Source of the DNA: an uncultured euryarchaeote
Lineage (GTDB): Archaea > Thermoplasmatota > Poseidoniia > Poseidoniales > Poseidoniaceae
NCBI GenBank assembly: GCA_937897005.1
Contig: CALCOQ010000135.1
Location: 1-14,116 of the forward strand
Length of the DNA stretch: 14,116 nucleotides
Reading direction: 5' to 3'
In this document: positions 1 through 8,164 of the stretch, one piece after another
Numbering within the stretch: position 1 is the stretch's first letter
Layout of the letters: each line of letters starts with the position of its first letter
Translations under genes and position numbers: made by a program
Notes under the pieces: model-generated
What the model was told of the DNA's origin: nothing
The model's input: only the letters and a program-made list of their open reading frames with translations
The model's database searches: none

Positions 1-20
1 CGAAATTTTCTCCATGAATG

Positions 21-28
21 TGTAAATT
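21..28 (+). promoter_or_regulatory. Possible AT-rich promoter box upstream of the tRNA thiolase gene
   Basis: The run tgtaaatt is among the most AT-rich short segments in the 69 bases before the first gene. If it is an archaeal TATA-like element, transcription would begin about 25 nt downstream, near position 50. That would leave a short leader containing AGGA (57-60) and GAGG (62-65), either of which could serve as a ribosome binding site for the ATG at 70. No B-recognition element is convincing. This is a position-and-composition argument only. Confidence 0.25.
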
Positions 29-69
29 CTCTTGCGCCATCCTCAAGCGTGACAGCAGGATGAGGTAGT

Positions 70-1074
70 ATGGCCGATGGAGTGCAAGTACCTAGCTGCG
101 ACCGTTGCGACAAGCCTTCGGTCCTGTTCCAGCGATATTCTGGTAACTCATTGTGCAATAAACACCTCATCGATAGTGTCCACAAGCGGTTTGCCAAGGA
201 ATTGCGAAAGCAGTTGGAGTTACCTAAAGGAGGAGGTGAAACCACAATTCTAGTGGCTATCAGTGGAGGAAAAGACTCCGCTCTTCTCCTCGACCGCTTG
301 GTCCGAATCCTTGGTCCGAGAAAGGATGTCCGGCTGGTTGCAGGTTGTGTTGATGAGGGAATTGATGGTTATCGTTCTCCTTCGATGGAATGTGCTCGAC
401 AATTGGCTGAGAGTCTGGAGATTCCTTTCGAGACCGTTTCTTATCCAGAACTTGGTTTTGAGCGGATGGATACTGTGGTTGAACGCTTGCCAGTCATTCG
501 GGAGAGCCACTCTGAAACCAGAGGGATGGCGCCTTGTTCATTCTGTGGAGTGTTCAGACGTCAAGGTCTCAACCGTCTAGCCGAGAGAGTTGGAGCAGAT
601 GTCATGGCATTAGGGCACAATCTAGACGATATGGCGCAGACGGTTTTGATGAATATGCAGAAAGGGGATATCGAACGGACGTTGAGATTGGCTCCTCATA
701 CTGATGCCCCGATCGAGGGTCTTGCTCCAAGAGTGGTGCCGATGCGCTGGATACCGGAGCAAGAGGTTCACGCATGTGCAATGGCACTGGGGCTTTCATT
801 CTTCCACGATGAATGTCCATATGCACCTGGAGCTCTCAGGCAGCGAAACAGAGAGATGGTATCTCGGTTGGAGGAGGATGTTCCTGGTTCGAGACATGGC
901 CTTGTACACATGGTGGATGCGGTCAAGGAATTGGAGAAGAAGGCCAAGATGGCAGGAGTCGATGATTTCAGGCCCTTGTTGCCTACACCTTGTCCAAATT
1001 GCGGTTCACCGACCAGTGGAGAGATCTGCAAGGCCTGCGAATTCTCGGCAATGATCGATGATGCAGCCCAGTGA
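70..1074 (+). CDS. ttuA: tRNA 2-thiouridine synthesis protein, TtuA/Ncs6 family (334 aa)
   Basis: This is an ATP-dependent enzyme predicted to adenylate and thiolate a tRNA uridine (U34 or U54), using sulfur from a ubiquitin-like carrier not encoded here. The N-terminal zinc finger uses C10, C13, C29 and H32. The PP-loop ATP pyrophosphatase motif SGGKDS is at 65-70. A central PCSFCG gives C156 and C159, and with C249 (in DECP) it matches the three cysteines that hold the iron-sulfur cluster in characterised TtuA proteins. HNLDD at 183-187 is a typical family segment. A C-terminal zinc finger uses C308, C311, C320 and C323. Length is normal for the family. The ATG at 70 is chosen because the first zinc finger starts nine residues later and AGGATGAGG lies just upstream. 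The gene converges on pyrI with 11 bp between stop codons. Family assignment is firm. The choice between TtuA (U54) and Ncs6/NcsA (U34) specificity cannot be made from sequence alone. Confidence 0.92.
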   Translation: MADGVQVPSCDRCDKPSVLFQRYSGNSLCNKHLIDSVHKRFAKELRKQLELPKGGGETTILVAISGGKDSALLLDRLVRILGPRKDVRLVAGCVDEGIDGYRSPSMECARQLAESLEIPFETVSYPELGFERMDTVVERLPVIRESHSETRGMAPCSFCGVFRRQGLNRLAERVGADVMALGHNLDDMAQTVLMNMQKGDIERTLRLAPHTDAPIEGLAPRVVPMRWIPEQEVHACAMALGLSFFHDECPYAPGALRQRNREMVSRLEEDVPGSRHGLVHMVDAVKELEKKAKMAGVDDFRPLLPTPCPNCGSPTSGEICKACEFSAMIDDAAQ

Positions 1075-1085
1075 CTGATATTGAA

Positions 1086-1565
1086 TCAGAGTAGATTCTC
1101 TACCAGTTCGGAGATATCTTGGGGCCTACCACAGTAGTGGCAACGTAGATTCAGTGGTTCAACCGAGACCACCTTCATCCGATGTGGCAGGGGTTCTCTG
1201 TCTCCAAGAGATGCGCAGTTTGCAAAGGTGCAATAGACCACGTTGACCACTTCATCACCAAGATTGATCACTCTCTTCTCCGCAACAGTGTAGGCACGGA
1301 TGATGGCAACACTAGCATTGGGTGCTATCAAGGCCAATCTATCGAGTTCATGTTGAGTCAATTCCCTGTCTTCGACCTTGATGATATCCTTGCCTCCCAT
1401 CTTCTTGCTGGGAACATTCATCACCATGGAGACGGGAGTGGCCATCTCCCCATCGAGCCCCAGCATCTTGAGGACGAGTAGAGCCTTACCTGCAGGTACA
1501 TGATCGATGACAGTGCCGTTGTTGATGGCGGTCACCCTTCGCATTGAAGTCTCTGGGGCCGACAT
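1086..1565 (-). CDS. pyrI: Aspartate carbamoyltransferase regulatory subunit PyrI (159 aa)
   Basis: This is the regulatory chain of aspartate carbamoyltransferase; it binds nucleotide effectors and clamps PyrB trimers together. The N-terminal allosteric domain carries the hallmark NNGTVIDHVPAGKAL (15-29). The C-terminal zinc domain has the expected four cysteines, C112 and C117 (C-x4-C) plus C142 and C145 (C-x2-C). Length matches the usual 150-160 residues. The frame stays open upstream to a TTG at 1616, but the ATG at 1565 is the clear start: it follows a full AGGAGGTG ribosome binding site with 7-nt spacing, and its A is the last base of the pyrB stop codon (TGATG). That overlap implies translational coupling, which would suit a fixed subunit ratio. 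With the zinc ligands intact, a regulated PyrB-PyrI holoenzyme is expected. Which nucleotides act as effectors cannot be read here. Confidence 0.96.
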   Translation of the reverse strand: MSAPETSMRRVTAINNGTVIDHVPAGKALLVLKMLGLDGEMATPVSMVMNVPSKKMGGKDIIKVEDRELTQHELDRLALIAPNASVAIIRAYTVAEKRVINLGDEVVNVVYCTFANCASLGDREPLPHRMKVVSVEPLNLRCHYCGRPQDISELVENLL

Positions 1566-2506
1566 CAAGCGCCACCTCCTATTTTGGCTGGGACCTCTAC
1601 TCCCAACATTCTGCAAAGCAATGCCATCCTTGTGACAACGCCGTTGAAAGCTTGTTCAAAATAACGTGCATGGCGAGTCTTGTCCACATCGGGAGATATC
1701 TCGTCCACTCGGGGTAAGGGGTGCATCACGATCATTCCTTCTTTGACATTGGTGAGATTATCAGCAGAGAGTGAGAATGAACCTGCGACCTTTCTGTATT
1801 CATCCTCATCCGGGAATCTCTCCTTCTGGATACGGGTCATGTAGAGTACATCAGCATCATCGATATGATTCTGCAGGTCATCGCTCTCAAGGATGATTGC
1901 ACCGTGTACCTCTAGGTCCTCGACGATCTCTGTTGGCATCTTCAACCCCTCTGGACTGGCGAACACCAATTCGCAGTTGAAACGAACCAGTGCATGGGCA
2001 AGACTGTGTACAGTCCTGCCATATCGAAGGTCTCCAGCCATCACCACTCTTAGCCCATCGAGTCTTCCATGTGCTTGTCTGATAGTGAACAGGTCGAGCA
2101 TGGTCTGGGTCGGATGGTGTCCGGCCCCATCACCACCATTGGCAATGGGCACTTCAGCAGCATCAGCCGCATACTGAGCAGCACCTTGTCTTGGATGACG
2201 TAAAGCGATGATATCGGCATATCCGTCAACCATCCTGATGGTGTCGTACAGAGTCTCTCCTTTCACTACCGATGAAGAGGCTACTGCGCCCAGATTGACC
2301 ACTTCACCCCCGAGGCGTTTCATGGCTGTCTCAAACGACATCCTTGTGCGGGTGCTCGGTTCAAAGAACAGATTGCCGAGAATCCTTCCTTGAAGCAGTG
2401 GTAAGTGGATGTCACCCTTGGCCACTGGTAGCAGTCTTTCGGCTGCATCGAGGACTTCTTGGATGTCCTCATCGCTCAGGTCGTCCATGGTGATTAGACT
2501 CGACAT
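1565..2506 (-). CDS. pyrB: Aspartate carbamoyltransferase catalytic subunit PyrB (313 aa)
   Basis: This enzyme condenses carbamoyl phosphate with L-aspartate, the committed step of de novo pyrimidine synthesis, in the cytoplasm. The carbamoyl-phosphate loop FFEPSTRTR is at 47-55. SVVKGE at 79-84 supplies the active-site lysine (K82) contributed across the trimer interface. LRHP is at 102-105, H131 in HHPTQ follows the usual active-site His position, and HPLPRVDEI at 262-270 is the aspartate-side motif. Length is normal. The reading frame stays open up to 2695, but those extra 63 codons are the antisense of the divergent kinase and resemble no PyrB N-terminus. The ATG at 2506 fits the family start and has GGAGGGA 4 to 10 nt upstream. 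The gene is first in a pyrB-pyrI operon. All recognised catalytic residues are present, so it should be active. Confidence 0.97.
   Translation of the reverse strand: MSSLITMDDLSDEDIQEVLDAAERLLPVAKGDIHLPLLQGRILGNLFFEPSTRTRMSFETAMKRLGGEVVNLGAVASSSVVKGETLYDTIRMVDGYADIIALRHPRQGAAQYAADAAEVPIANGGDGAGHHPTQTMLDLFTIRQAHGRLDGLRVVMAGDLRYGRTVHSLAHALVRFNCELVFASPEGLKMPTEIVEDLEVHGAIILESDDLQNHIDDADVLYMTRIQKERFPDEDEYRKVAGSFSLSADNLTNVKEGMIVMHPLPRVDEISPDVDKTRHARYFEQAFNGVVTRMALLCRMLGVEVPAKIGGGA
1572..1580 (-). promoter_or_regulatory. Strong ribosome binding site of pyrI inside the end of pyrB
   Basis: On the minus strand this reads AGGAGGTGG, an 8-base match (AGGAGGTG) to the complement of the archaeal 16S rRNA 3' end. 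It sits 7 nt before the ATG at 1565, within the last codons of pyrB. It decides the pyrI start and argues that pyrI is initiated by its own ribosome binding as well as by coupling to pyrB. Confidence 0.85.
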
Positions 2507-2607
2507 CGTCTCCCTCCAAACGCGCTTCAGAGAAGCACTCCTATGAGCATTCCTTTGCTGCACCATCTTCACAGGGGGATACAGTCTTGTGGCCACTGCC
2601 TTGATGA
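2507..2607. promoter_or_regulatory. Divergent intergenic region between pyrB and the sugar kinase gene
   Basis: This gap of about 101 bp must carry promoters for pyrBI (leftward) and the kinase (rightward). The pyrB ribosome binding site is at its left edge (2511-2517, GGAGGGA on the minus strand). I see no convincing TATA-like run in either direction; the sequence is of average composition. If the kinase begins at one of the internal ATGs (2632 or 2635), the region extends about 25 bp further. No operator-like palindrome stood out. Confidence 0.4.
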
Positions 2608-3621
2608 ATGGTGTATGGCTCGCCGGCTCTGATGATGATTTCGCGTACACCTCTGCGTGTTTCATTCTGCGGCGGCGGTAGCGATCTGCCAGCATATTAT
2701 CGAAATTCTGTAGATGGTGGCTGCGTCACCTCTCTTTCGATGGCAGCATACATCCATGTGACCGTGAACAAGCGTTTTGGTGATGATATCCGCCTTTCAT
2801 ATTCTCAAACAGAGATAGTAGATGATTTCGAGGACCTGCAGCATGAATTGGTGCGTGAAGCCATGCGAATGACTGGAGTGACCAAGGGTGTTGAGATCAC
2901 CACCATCGCTGATATTCCATCCAGAGGTACTGGTCTGGGTTCTTCGAGCGCGGTGACGGTGGGATTGCTCAATGCATTGCATCGCTTCAATGGAAACGCG
3001 GTCTCGCCCGAAGAACTGGCTGCTCAAGCCTGCCAGATCGAGATGGATATCCTTGGGCAACCGATTGGAAGACAGGACCAATACGCTGCAGCCCTCGGTG
3101 GAGTCAATCATATCCGTTTCCTTCCTGATGACAGCGTCATCGTTGAACCATTGGAGTTGCCGCATGGGTTGCTGCAGCGAATTGAGGATGAATTCACTCT
3201 GCTGTACACCGGATTGACCAGGTCGGCATCACAGATGTTGGAACAGCAGAGTGTCAACAGTCCAGAAAACATGGCTCAATTGGATGAGATGTGTGAACAA
3301 GCGAGGCAGGCTCGAGGGCTGTTGCTCTCTGGAGACCTCAAAGGACTGGGTGAATTGTTGCATGAGGGTTGGATGCTGAAGAAGAAGTTGGCAGCAGGAA
3401 TCTCGGTTCCTGAGATAGATTCCCTGTATCAGACGATACGTGAACAGGGAGCGACAGGTGGTAAGTTACTCGGTGCCGGTGGAGGTGGTTTCATTCTCTT
3501 CCATGGAGATGAAGGGGTCAGGGAGAAGATCGCTCAAGCTTTACCTGGCAATAAACTTCTACCAGTGGTGGTGGAGACTCAGTCCAGTAGGGTCATTTTC
3601 GATTCGGGTGACCTGGAGTGA
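2608..3621 (+). CDS. GHMP-family sugar kinase, HddA-like (337 aa)
   Basis: This is predicted to phosphorylate a sugar or sugar phosphate using ATP. It resembles the HddA/fucokinase branch of the galactokinase-homoserine-mevalonate-phosphomevalonate (GHMP) kinases. All three family motifs are present: RTPLRVSFCGGGSDLPAYY at 13-31, the ATP-binding loop SRGTGLGSSSA at 105-115, and the C-terminal glycine loop GKLLGAGGGGFI at 285-296. D157 in GRQDQYAA is the likely catalytic aspartate. Most relatives start one or two residues before I-x-R-T-P, so the ATGs at 2632 or 2635 may be the true start; neither they nor the ATG at 2608 has a ribosome binding site, and a leaderless message is possible. The stop codon is 5 bp from the next start, so the kinase and the surface protein are probably cotranscribed. 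In bacteria HddA acts in heptose-nucleotide synthesis. The real substrate here is unknown; a role in surface glycan precursor supply is inference. Confidence 0.88.
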   Translation: MVYGSPALMMISRTPLRVSFCGGGSDLPAYYRNSVDGGCVTSLSMAAYIHVTVNKRFGDDIRLSYSQTEIVDDFEDLQHELVREAMRMTGVTKGVEITTIADIPSRGTGLGSSSAVTVGLLNALHRFNGNAVSPEELAAQACQIEMDILGQPIGRQDQYAAALGGVNHIRFLPDDSVIVEPLELPHGLLQRIEDEFTLLYTGLTRSASQMLEQQSVNSPENMAQLDEMCEQARQARGLLLSGDLKGLGELLHEGWMLKKKLAAGISVPEIDSLYQTIREQGATGGKLLGAGGGGFILFHGDEGVREKIAQALPGNKLLPVVVETQSSRVIFDSGDLE

Positions 3622-3626
3622 TGTGA

Positions 3627-6353
3627 ATGCGTGGCAGGTGTGCACTTCTCTTGCTGGCATCATTGCTGGCTGTTTCATTCAATCCTCTGATGCTTGATGA
3701 AGAAGTTCCAATTGCTTTTTCAGAAAATTCAATTGAAGACTGGCAGATTGAATTAGCCCCGACCAACGCTACTTGTCAGGTCCTGCTTCAATCTGCATGG
3801 AGTCCCTTGCAGGAATGGGATGATGCTACAACTGCAACAATAATTGGAGATACTTATGTGTTTGAAGGATTGACTGGTGGAAGTGTTCACTTACGAGCAC
3901 AGTGTGACGATGGAACATTCAACGATACGTGGGCGGTCAATCCTCAGTCTGGAGGTATATTGGAAGTATTGCTCGAACAGTCATGGAATGGCACTGCAAT
4001 CAATGTCACTGGCGCCTCAACCATGAGTTGGTGGAATGCGAATGGTTCCATCAGCCTGGAAGGTGAAAGCGTTCCCACCTTGTTGAATCAGAGCGGCTGG
4101 TTGTTGTTGAGTACCAGCAATGGCTCAATGCTGACTGCACAGAGCAATGTCTCTGCAGAGAACTTGTCCAGCACCGATATCTCAGTCATGAGCAATGCGA
4201 CAGAACTACTGCGCTTCATCCATCCAGCGAGTGGCCATCAGGTCAATATTGATCGAGTTGATGGGTACTTCAATGCCTCCTTGCCGATTCTCGATATAGG
4301 GGAGGAGTGGGCTGTTGTCGTCGCTGCACAGCGGCATACCTTTGTTGATGAAGTCGGACTCATGACATGGTTGAATGAGAGTGAACCAGAAGCCGTTGAA
4401 TCAGGACTGGCAGTACTCGAGTTCGTCAGTCTACCGATTCCGGGTTCAGAATTGGAATTGAACTGGAGTGCTCATTACAGATTCGACAGTGGCATGGGTA
4501 GTACTCTATTGGGAGATTGGGGCCTACCATTGGATATGCAGATTGACATCCATCTGAATGGAGACCAGAGTGCTTTCCTCGAACTCTTGAATCACAGTGT
4601 CTGGTATTCGGGCATCGAAGGATTGTGTTGTGCCATTGACAGTGTCGAGGTATTATCCAATGCTGGCATCAACATCGCTGGATACATCTCTGCGAATGGC
4701 ACCTGGGGATGGAATGAGGATGGAGCATTCAGCGTTCAACGCAATCACAATCCACATGCTTTGGTTTCATTGTTCTTTGATGATGACCCACGACAGTCGA
4801 CTCCGCTTCGCATCGACGTTCCATCGCCTTGGGAATATCGATCGTCTTCTCAGAGCGATTGGATTGAAGGAACTCCAACCTCGTTCATCGTCAATAGGAA
4901 CATGACCGGAGTCTCTGGCGGTCTAGCGGTCTCGATTGGAGAGAATTCCGCACCAAGTGTATACTCAGACAGTGGCGGGATCCAGCCCTATGATTCTGCA
5001 TTCAACATCGACGCGAGTGCAAGTTTCGATCATGGAATCGGGACCATCGACTGTTCGTGGACGCTTATCGGAGAGGATGCAGTGGTTCATTCATACGATT
5101 CCACGGAAGTTGAGTTGAATGCTTCTGAGATGGATGGTTGGAATCCTGGTGATAGCATCAACATGAGTATGACCTGTGTTGACCATCATGGAATCGAAGG
5201 AGTCTGGAATGGCTCATTGCTCCTCGATGGTGACGACCCTGTGATCCATTCAATCACTGCCAATGTCAGTTGTGATGGAGCGGAAATGGCCGAGGTCAAC
5301 ATTCTCACTTGTGATTCGATAGGGTCGCTGGCAGGACAGAGGATATGGTTGAGCAGTAATGTCAGCGACGAGGTCAGTTCTAATGTTGGGGTCTCATGGT
5401 ACAGTAACAAGTCAGAGGACTGGAATGACAATGGAGCGTTGACCTCCATAGTATTCCATCAGGGGACCGGTGTCAATCAGGCAGGAATGGATGTTGATGA
5501 CAGGCAGGTCGCTAGGGAGACGACGCACAATTTCTTGCGGGTGGTTGTTTTTGATCAGGCTGGCCACGAGGTGACTCGAGAATGGGATGTTGAGGTGCTC
5601 GATGGAACTGGTCCAAGCATCAAACCCACAATTTGGATCGATGGTGTCGGAATGATGTCCGGATTGACCCAACCCAGAGTGGGGGATTCAATGTTCCTCG
5701 ATATCTCAGGTTCATTCGATGATATTTCAGCGGTTGAGGAATTGACCTTCAGTATTGAACTGGATGATGAGATGCTTCCCGATAGGAGTAGCGTATCATG
5801 GCAATCTGCGATCAACACCTCTCTTCCGGAATTATCTCTGGGAATCCACAGGTTGATGATAAGCGCTACCGATGAAGCAGGGAATACTGCACAATATGAC
5901 GTCGAGATACAGATTCATCCGTTGAATGTGGTCGATATCATCTGTTGCGAGGTCAGTATACCGAAGGATGGGGTCCGGCCTGGTGACCATGAAGTCAAGA
6001 TCCTGGTGATTAATGAAGGAGCAATGGGGGGATGGATGCGACTCTGCATCGGCGCGGATTGTATCGAGCGAGCGATGCCCACCGCAACTCCATATGGTCC
6101 TGGTGAGGATGAGGTCACTTTGATCTGGCACGCTCAAGATGATGAAGTGCTCAATCTGTTGGTGGAATGGGAAGGCACTGACGGAGAATGGGAATCCTAT
6201 GTCATCAAGACCGGAGTGATGGCTGATGAACCGTGGTCGACGGTTGAGACGATGTCATTCTGGATGTTGGCCATCGTCATGGTAGGAGTGGTGATTGTCA
6301 TGCTGAAGAAATCATCAGATGATAATGCTGAAAAGAAGACTGCCAAGAAGTGA
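3627..6353 (+). CDS. Large secreted, C-terminally membrane-anchored sequon-rich protein (908 aa)
   Basis: I do not recognise a named family for the whole protein. Residues 2-22 form a signal peptide (basic start, then ALLLLASLLAV). A membrane helix lies at about 877-893, followed by a short lysine-rich tail, so nearly the whole chain should be outside the cell. I count 22 N-x-S/T sequons, 21 of them in the first 600 residues. The middle is beta-rich. Residues 440-540 resemble a PKD-type immunoglobulin fold (D-A-S-A-S-F-D followed by a paired-cysteine segment). About 660-765 is a further Ig-like module (SGSFDD, then ATDEAGNTA). About 766-862 resembles a CARDB-type adhesion module (VDIICCEVSIPKDGVRPGDH, then VKILVINEG). 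Paired cysteines (C334/C335, C773/C774) suggest disulfides. The start is supported by GGAG at 3615-3618, 8 nt upstream. It follows the sugar kinase by 5 bp and ends 1 bp from the convergent gene's stop. A surface glycoprotein or adhesin role is inference. Confidence 0.85.
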   Translation: MRGRCALLLLASLLAVSFNPLMLDEEVPIAFSENSIEDWQIELAPTNATCQVLLQSAWSPLQEWDDATTATIIGDTYVFEGLTGGSVHLRAQCDDGTFNDTWAVNPQSGGILEVLLEQSWNGTAINVTGASTMSWWNANGSISLEGESVPTLLNQSGWLLLSTSNGSMLTAQSNVSAENLSSTDISVMSNATELLRFIHPASGHQVNIDRVDGYFNASLPILDIGEEWAVVVAAQRHTFVDEVGLMTWLNESEPEAVESGLAVLEFVSLPIPGSELELNWSAHYRFDSGMGSTLLGDWGLPLDMQIDIHLNGDQSAFLELLNHSVWYSGIEGLCCAIDSVEVLSNAGINIAGYISANGTWGWNEDGAFSVQRNHNPHALVSLFFDDDPRQSTPLRIDVPSPWEYRSSSQSDWIEGTPTSFIVNRNMTGVSGGLAVSIGENSAPSVYSDSGGIQPYDSAFNIDASASFDHGIGTIDCSWTLIGEDAVVHSYDSTEVELNASEMDGWNPGDSINMSMTCVDHHGIEGVWNGSLLLDGDDPVIHSITANVSCDGAEMAEVNILTCDSIGSLAGQRIWLSSNVSDEVSSNVGVSWYSNKSEDWNDNGALTSIVFHQGTGVNQAGMDVDDRQVARETTHNFLRVVVFDQAGHEVTREWDVEVLDGTGPSIKPTIWIDGVGMMSGLTQPRVGDSMFLDISGSFDDISAVEELTFSIELDDEMLPDRSSVSWQSAINTSLPELSLGIHRLMISATDEAGNTAQYDVEIQIHPLNVVDIICCEVSIPKDGVRPGDHEVKILVINEGAMGGWMRLCIGADCIERAMPTATPYGPGEDEVTLIWHAQDDEVLNLLVEWEGTDGEWESYVIKTGVMADEPWSTVETMSFWMLAIVMVGVVIVMLKKSSDDNAEKKTAKK

Positions 6354-6354
6354 T

Positions 6355-8151
6355 TCATATCCTTCTACGCAGCCTTTCCATCAGGTCGTCAGCCTTGCCC
6401 AGTGAGGTCAGGCAATCCTTCCATTGACTCTTGGAATGAGCCTCAGTCGCTTCACCAACTGCAGCCTCGCAACGACGGCGTTCGTCATCATCAACCTTGA
6501 TCATCGAGGCTTCGAGTTGATTTCGCAAGGTACCCCATTCCGCTTGTACGAATTGTAGAAGTTCAGCCGCTTCTCCAGAGGAGTCGGCCTCTTTGTCCAA
6601 GTCCTTGGTCAGTCTCTCAAGAAGGGTTGCTGCGTGGCTCCATTGGAGTTCATCAGCAGCCTTCTCGAGTTCGTCGTATCTAGTCTGCCAATCCTTTGAA
6701 TCTGGACGCTCCTTCCAGCGTTTCTGCAATTTGTTTCGTTGCCGCATGGCACGACGAACATCTTCCATCGCTTCGCGCTCCTGGCCGATTTCACGGACTA
6801 CACCATCCGACAATCCTCGAGCAAGTGCATGGTCTCCTTTCGATAGCGCTACCTTGGCGGTCTCCATTCGTTCTACCCAAAGCGTTGAGTCGAGACCGTC
6901 CACGCCTTCGAGAACTCGTTGTGCTTCCTCTACAGCGCTTTCAGCATTATCCACCGCTTCTCCAACCGCTTCAGCCTGTTGCGGGATGACGCACGCCAAT
7001 TCCCACGCTTTCTTGGCGTCCTCAGCTTCGAGACACTCATTGGCTTCAGTCAGAATATCTCTCAGAGTTCGTCCTTGCTCACCTTCGAGATCAGCGATCA
7101 ATCTCTTCGCTTCACCGATGGCGATTTCTGCTTTGCGCCACCATTCAATGACGTCTGTTGCTCTCTTCTTGGCTTGACGATAGAGCATCTCACCTTCTCG
7201 GAGACTGCCTAGTTCAACTTCGCGGTTTCCTTGGACAAAGGCAGAACGAGGCCTTCTGACCTGAGGTGCAATATTCTCGGCTTCGTCAACTGCACTCTCT
7301 GCATCTGCTTTGATGGCTTCAACATCATCTGCAAAGGCGATCGTCCTCTCAATGTCATCCAGAGCCTCATGCAGCAGTCTCATTCCTAATCTGGGGTCGA
7401 GATGACCTTCCTCAGAAGCCGTTGTGATCAAGGAGGAGGCTTGGTCGACAGCCACACCTTCTGCTTTCAACTCGAGCAAGCGATTCTCAGCGCTGTCGAG
7501 TTTCTTGCGGAATTCCTTGCGCAGGTCGCGGTCTTCATCTCCGCCAATACTATCCTGAACGATGAAAGCAACAGCGGCGAGCAGAAGGGCGGAATTGACC
7601 AGTAACACCGAGCCCTGTGGTACATCGACCACAAAGAAGGAGAGAGCCATCACCAGACCGATGCTTCCCATCACTGCACGATATCGAGTCGCTTCCCAAC
7701 CTCCGGTCAACCGAATCCTGGATTCTCTGTAGAGAATGGCTCCAACCCCCATCAATCCCAGCCCACCAAGCATTGGTCCAGGTGAATCATTGAGTGTCCA
7801 ACAACCGATGACCATCAGGGGTAACCACATGACTGAGGTTGCTGCCCCGATGCGGGAATTGACAACAGGCCCGTCATCTATCAGATCCTGCAGGAAAAAG
7901 GCCCATGCCAGCATCACCAGAGCCGGACCCAGTTCAGGAAGCAGGGGATCGCTGCCTATCAGAGATGCTTCAAGATCAGGAACCATCATCCAGATCATTG
8001 CCAACATCAACAGTCCAACACAAGCGGTGACCAGTTTCTCTAGACGCGCTCGACGTTCAGCTATCATCGCAGTCAGACGCTCCTCAAATGAGACTGGAGC
8101 AGCCATCATGATGGACATCGGAGAGCCGAGCAGGGATGATGCTTGCGACAT
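6355..8151 (-). CDS. Six-helix membrane protein with long cytoplasmic alpha-helical repeat domain (598 aa)
   Basis: I know no named family for this protein. Residues 40-200 contain six hydrophobic segments, at about 40-57, 74-91, 101-120, 125-141, 158-176 and 180-199. Basic loops before the first and between the fourth and fifth helices put both ends in the cytoplasm. Residues 205-598 are charged, almost free of proline, and strongly helical. They show about six loosely similar helical hairpins of the pattern L-x2-A-x3-L-x3-D-x4-A, near 246, 315, 369, 431, 492 and 563. Clear examples are ILTEANECLEAEDAKKAWEL and AKVALSKGDHALARGL. This resembles a TPR-like or coiled-coil array. The frame is open upstream to a TTG at 8205, but the ATG at 8151 has GAGGGGG just before it and begins 13 nt after the upstream gene's stop, so it is preferred. 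It is the second gene of a two-gene operon and probably works with the 856-residue protein upstream. Confidence 0.85.
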   Translation of the reverse strand: MSQASSLLGSPMSIMMAAPVSFEERLTAMIAERRARLEKLVTACVGLLMLAMIWMMVPDLEASLIGSDPLLPELGPALVMLAWAFFLQDLIDDGPVVNSRIGAATSVMWLPLMVIGCWTLNDSPGPMLGGLGLMGVGAILYRESRIRLTGGWEATRYRAVMGSIGLVMALSFFVVDVPQGSVLLVNSALLLAAVAFIVQDSIGGDEDRDLRKEFRKKLDSAENRLLELKAEGVAVDQASSLITTASEEGHLDPRLGMRLLHEALDDIERTIAFADDVEAIKADAESAVDEAENIAPQVRRPRSAFVQGNREVELGSLREGEMLYRQAKKRATDVIEWWRKAEIAIGEAKRLIADLEGEQGRTLRDILTEANECLEAEDAKKAWELACVIPQQAEAVGEAVDNAESAVEEAQRVLEGVDGLDSTLWVERMETAKVALSKGDHALARGLSDGVVREIGQEREAMEDVRRAMRQRNKLQKRWKERPDSKDWQTRYDELEKAADELQWSHAATLLERLTKDLDKEADSSGEAAELLQFVQAEWGTLRNQLEASMIKVDDDERRRCEAAVGEATEAHSKSQWKDCLTSLGKADDLMERLRRRI

Positions 8152-8155
8152 GAGG

Positions 8156-8162
8156 CCCCCTC
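8156..8162 (-). promoter_or_regulatory. Ribosome binding site of the 598-residue membrane protein
   Basis: The minus strand reads GAGGGGG in the 13-nt gap between the upstream stop (8165) and the ATG at 8151. It settles the start in favour of 8151 over the upstream in-frame TTG, and it supports cotranscription of the two genes. Confidence 0.6.
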
Positions 8163-8164
8163 GT

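Noticed and set aside
1..40. Possible divergent minus-strand gene start (ATG at 40, reading MAQENLHIHGENF to the window edge)
   Set aside because: Only 13 codons are visible, there is no well-placed ribosome binding site, and other starts are possible. A divergent gene is plausible but cannot be supported.
1075..1098. Short inverted repeats (CTGAT/ATCAG and GAATC/GATTC) between the tRNA thiolase and pyrI stops
   Set aside because: Stems of only 5 bp without a T-run are expected by chance; not strong enough to call a terminator.
2507..2695. Upstream extension of the pyrB reading frame by 63 codons
   Set aside because: The extension is basic and low in PyrB-like features, overlaps the kinase coding region on the other strand, and the ATG at 2506 has a good ribosome binding site and family-typical N-terminus.
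6593..7177. 194-codon Ser-rich open frame on the plus strand
   Set aside because: It is the antisense of the helical-repeat coding region; its Ser/Arg/Ala-rich composition is what the reverse of Glu/Ala/Leu-rich codons produces, and it has no ribosome binding site or family resemblance.
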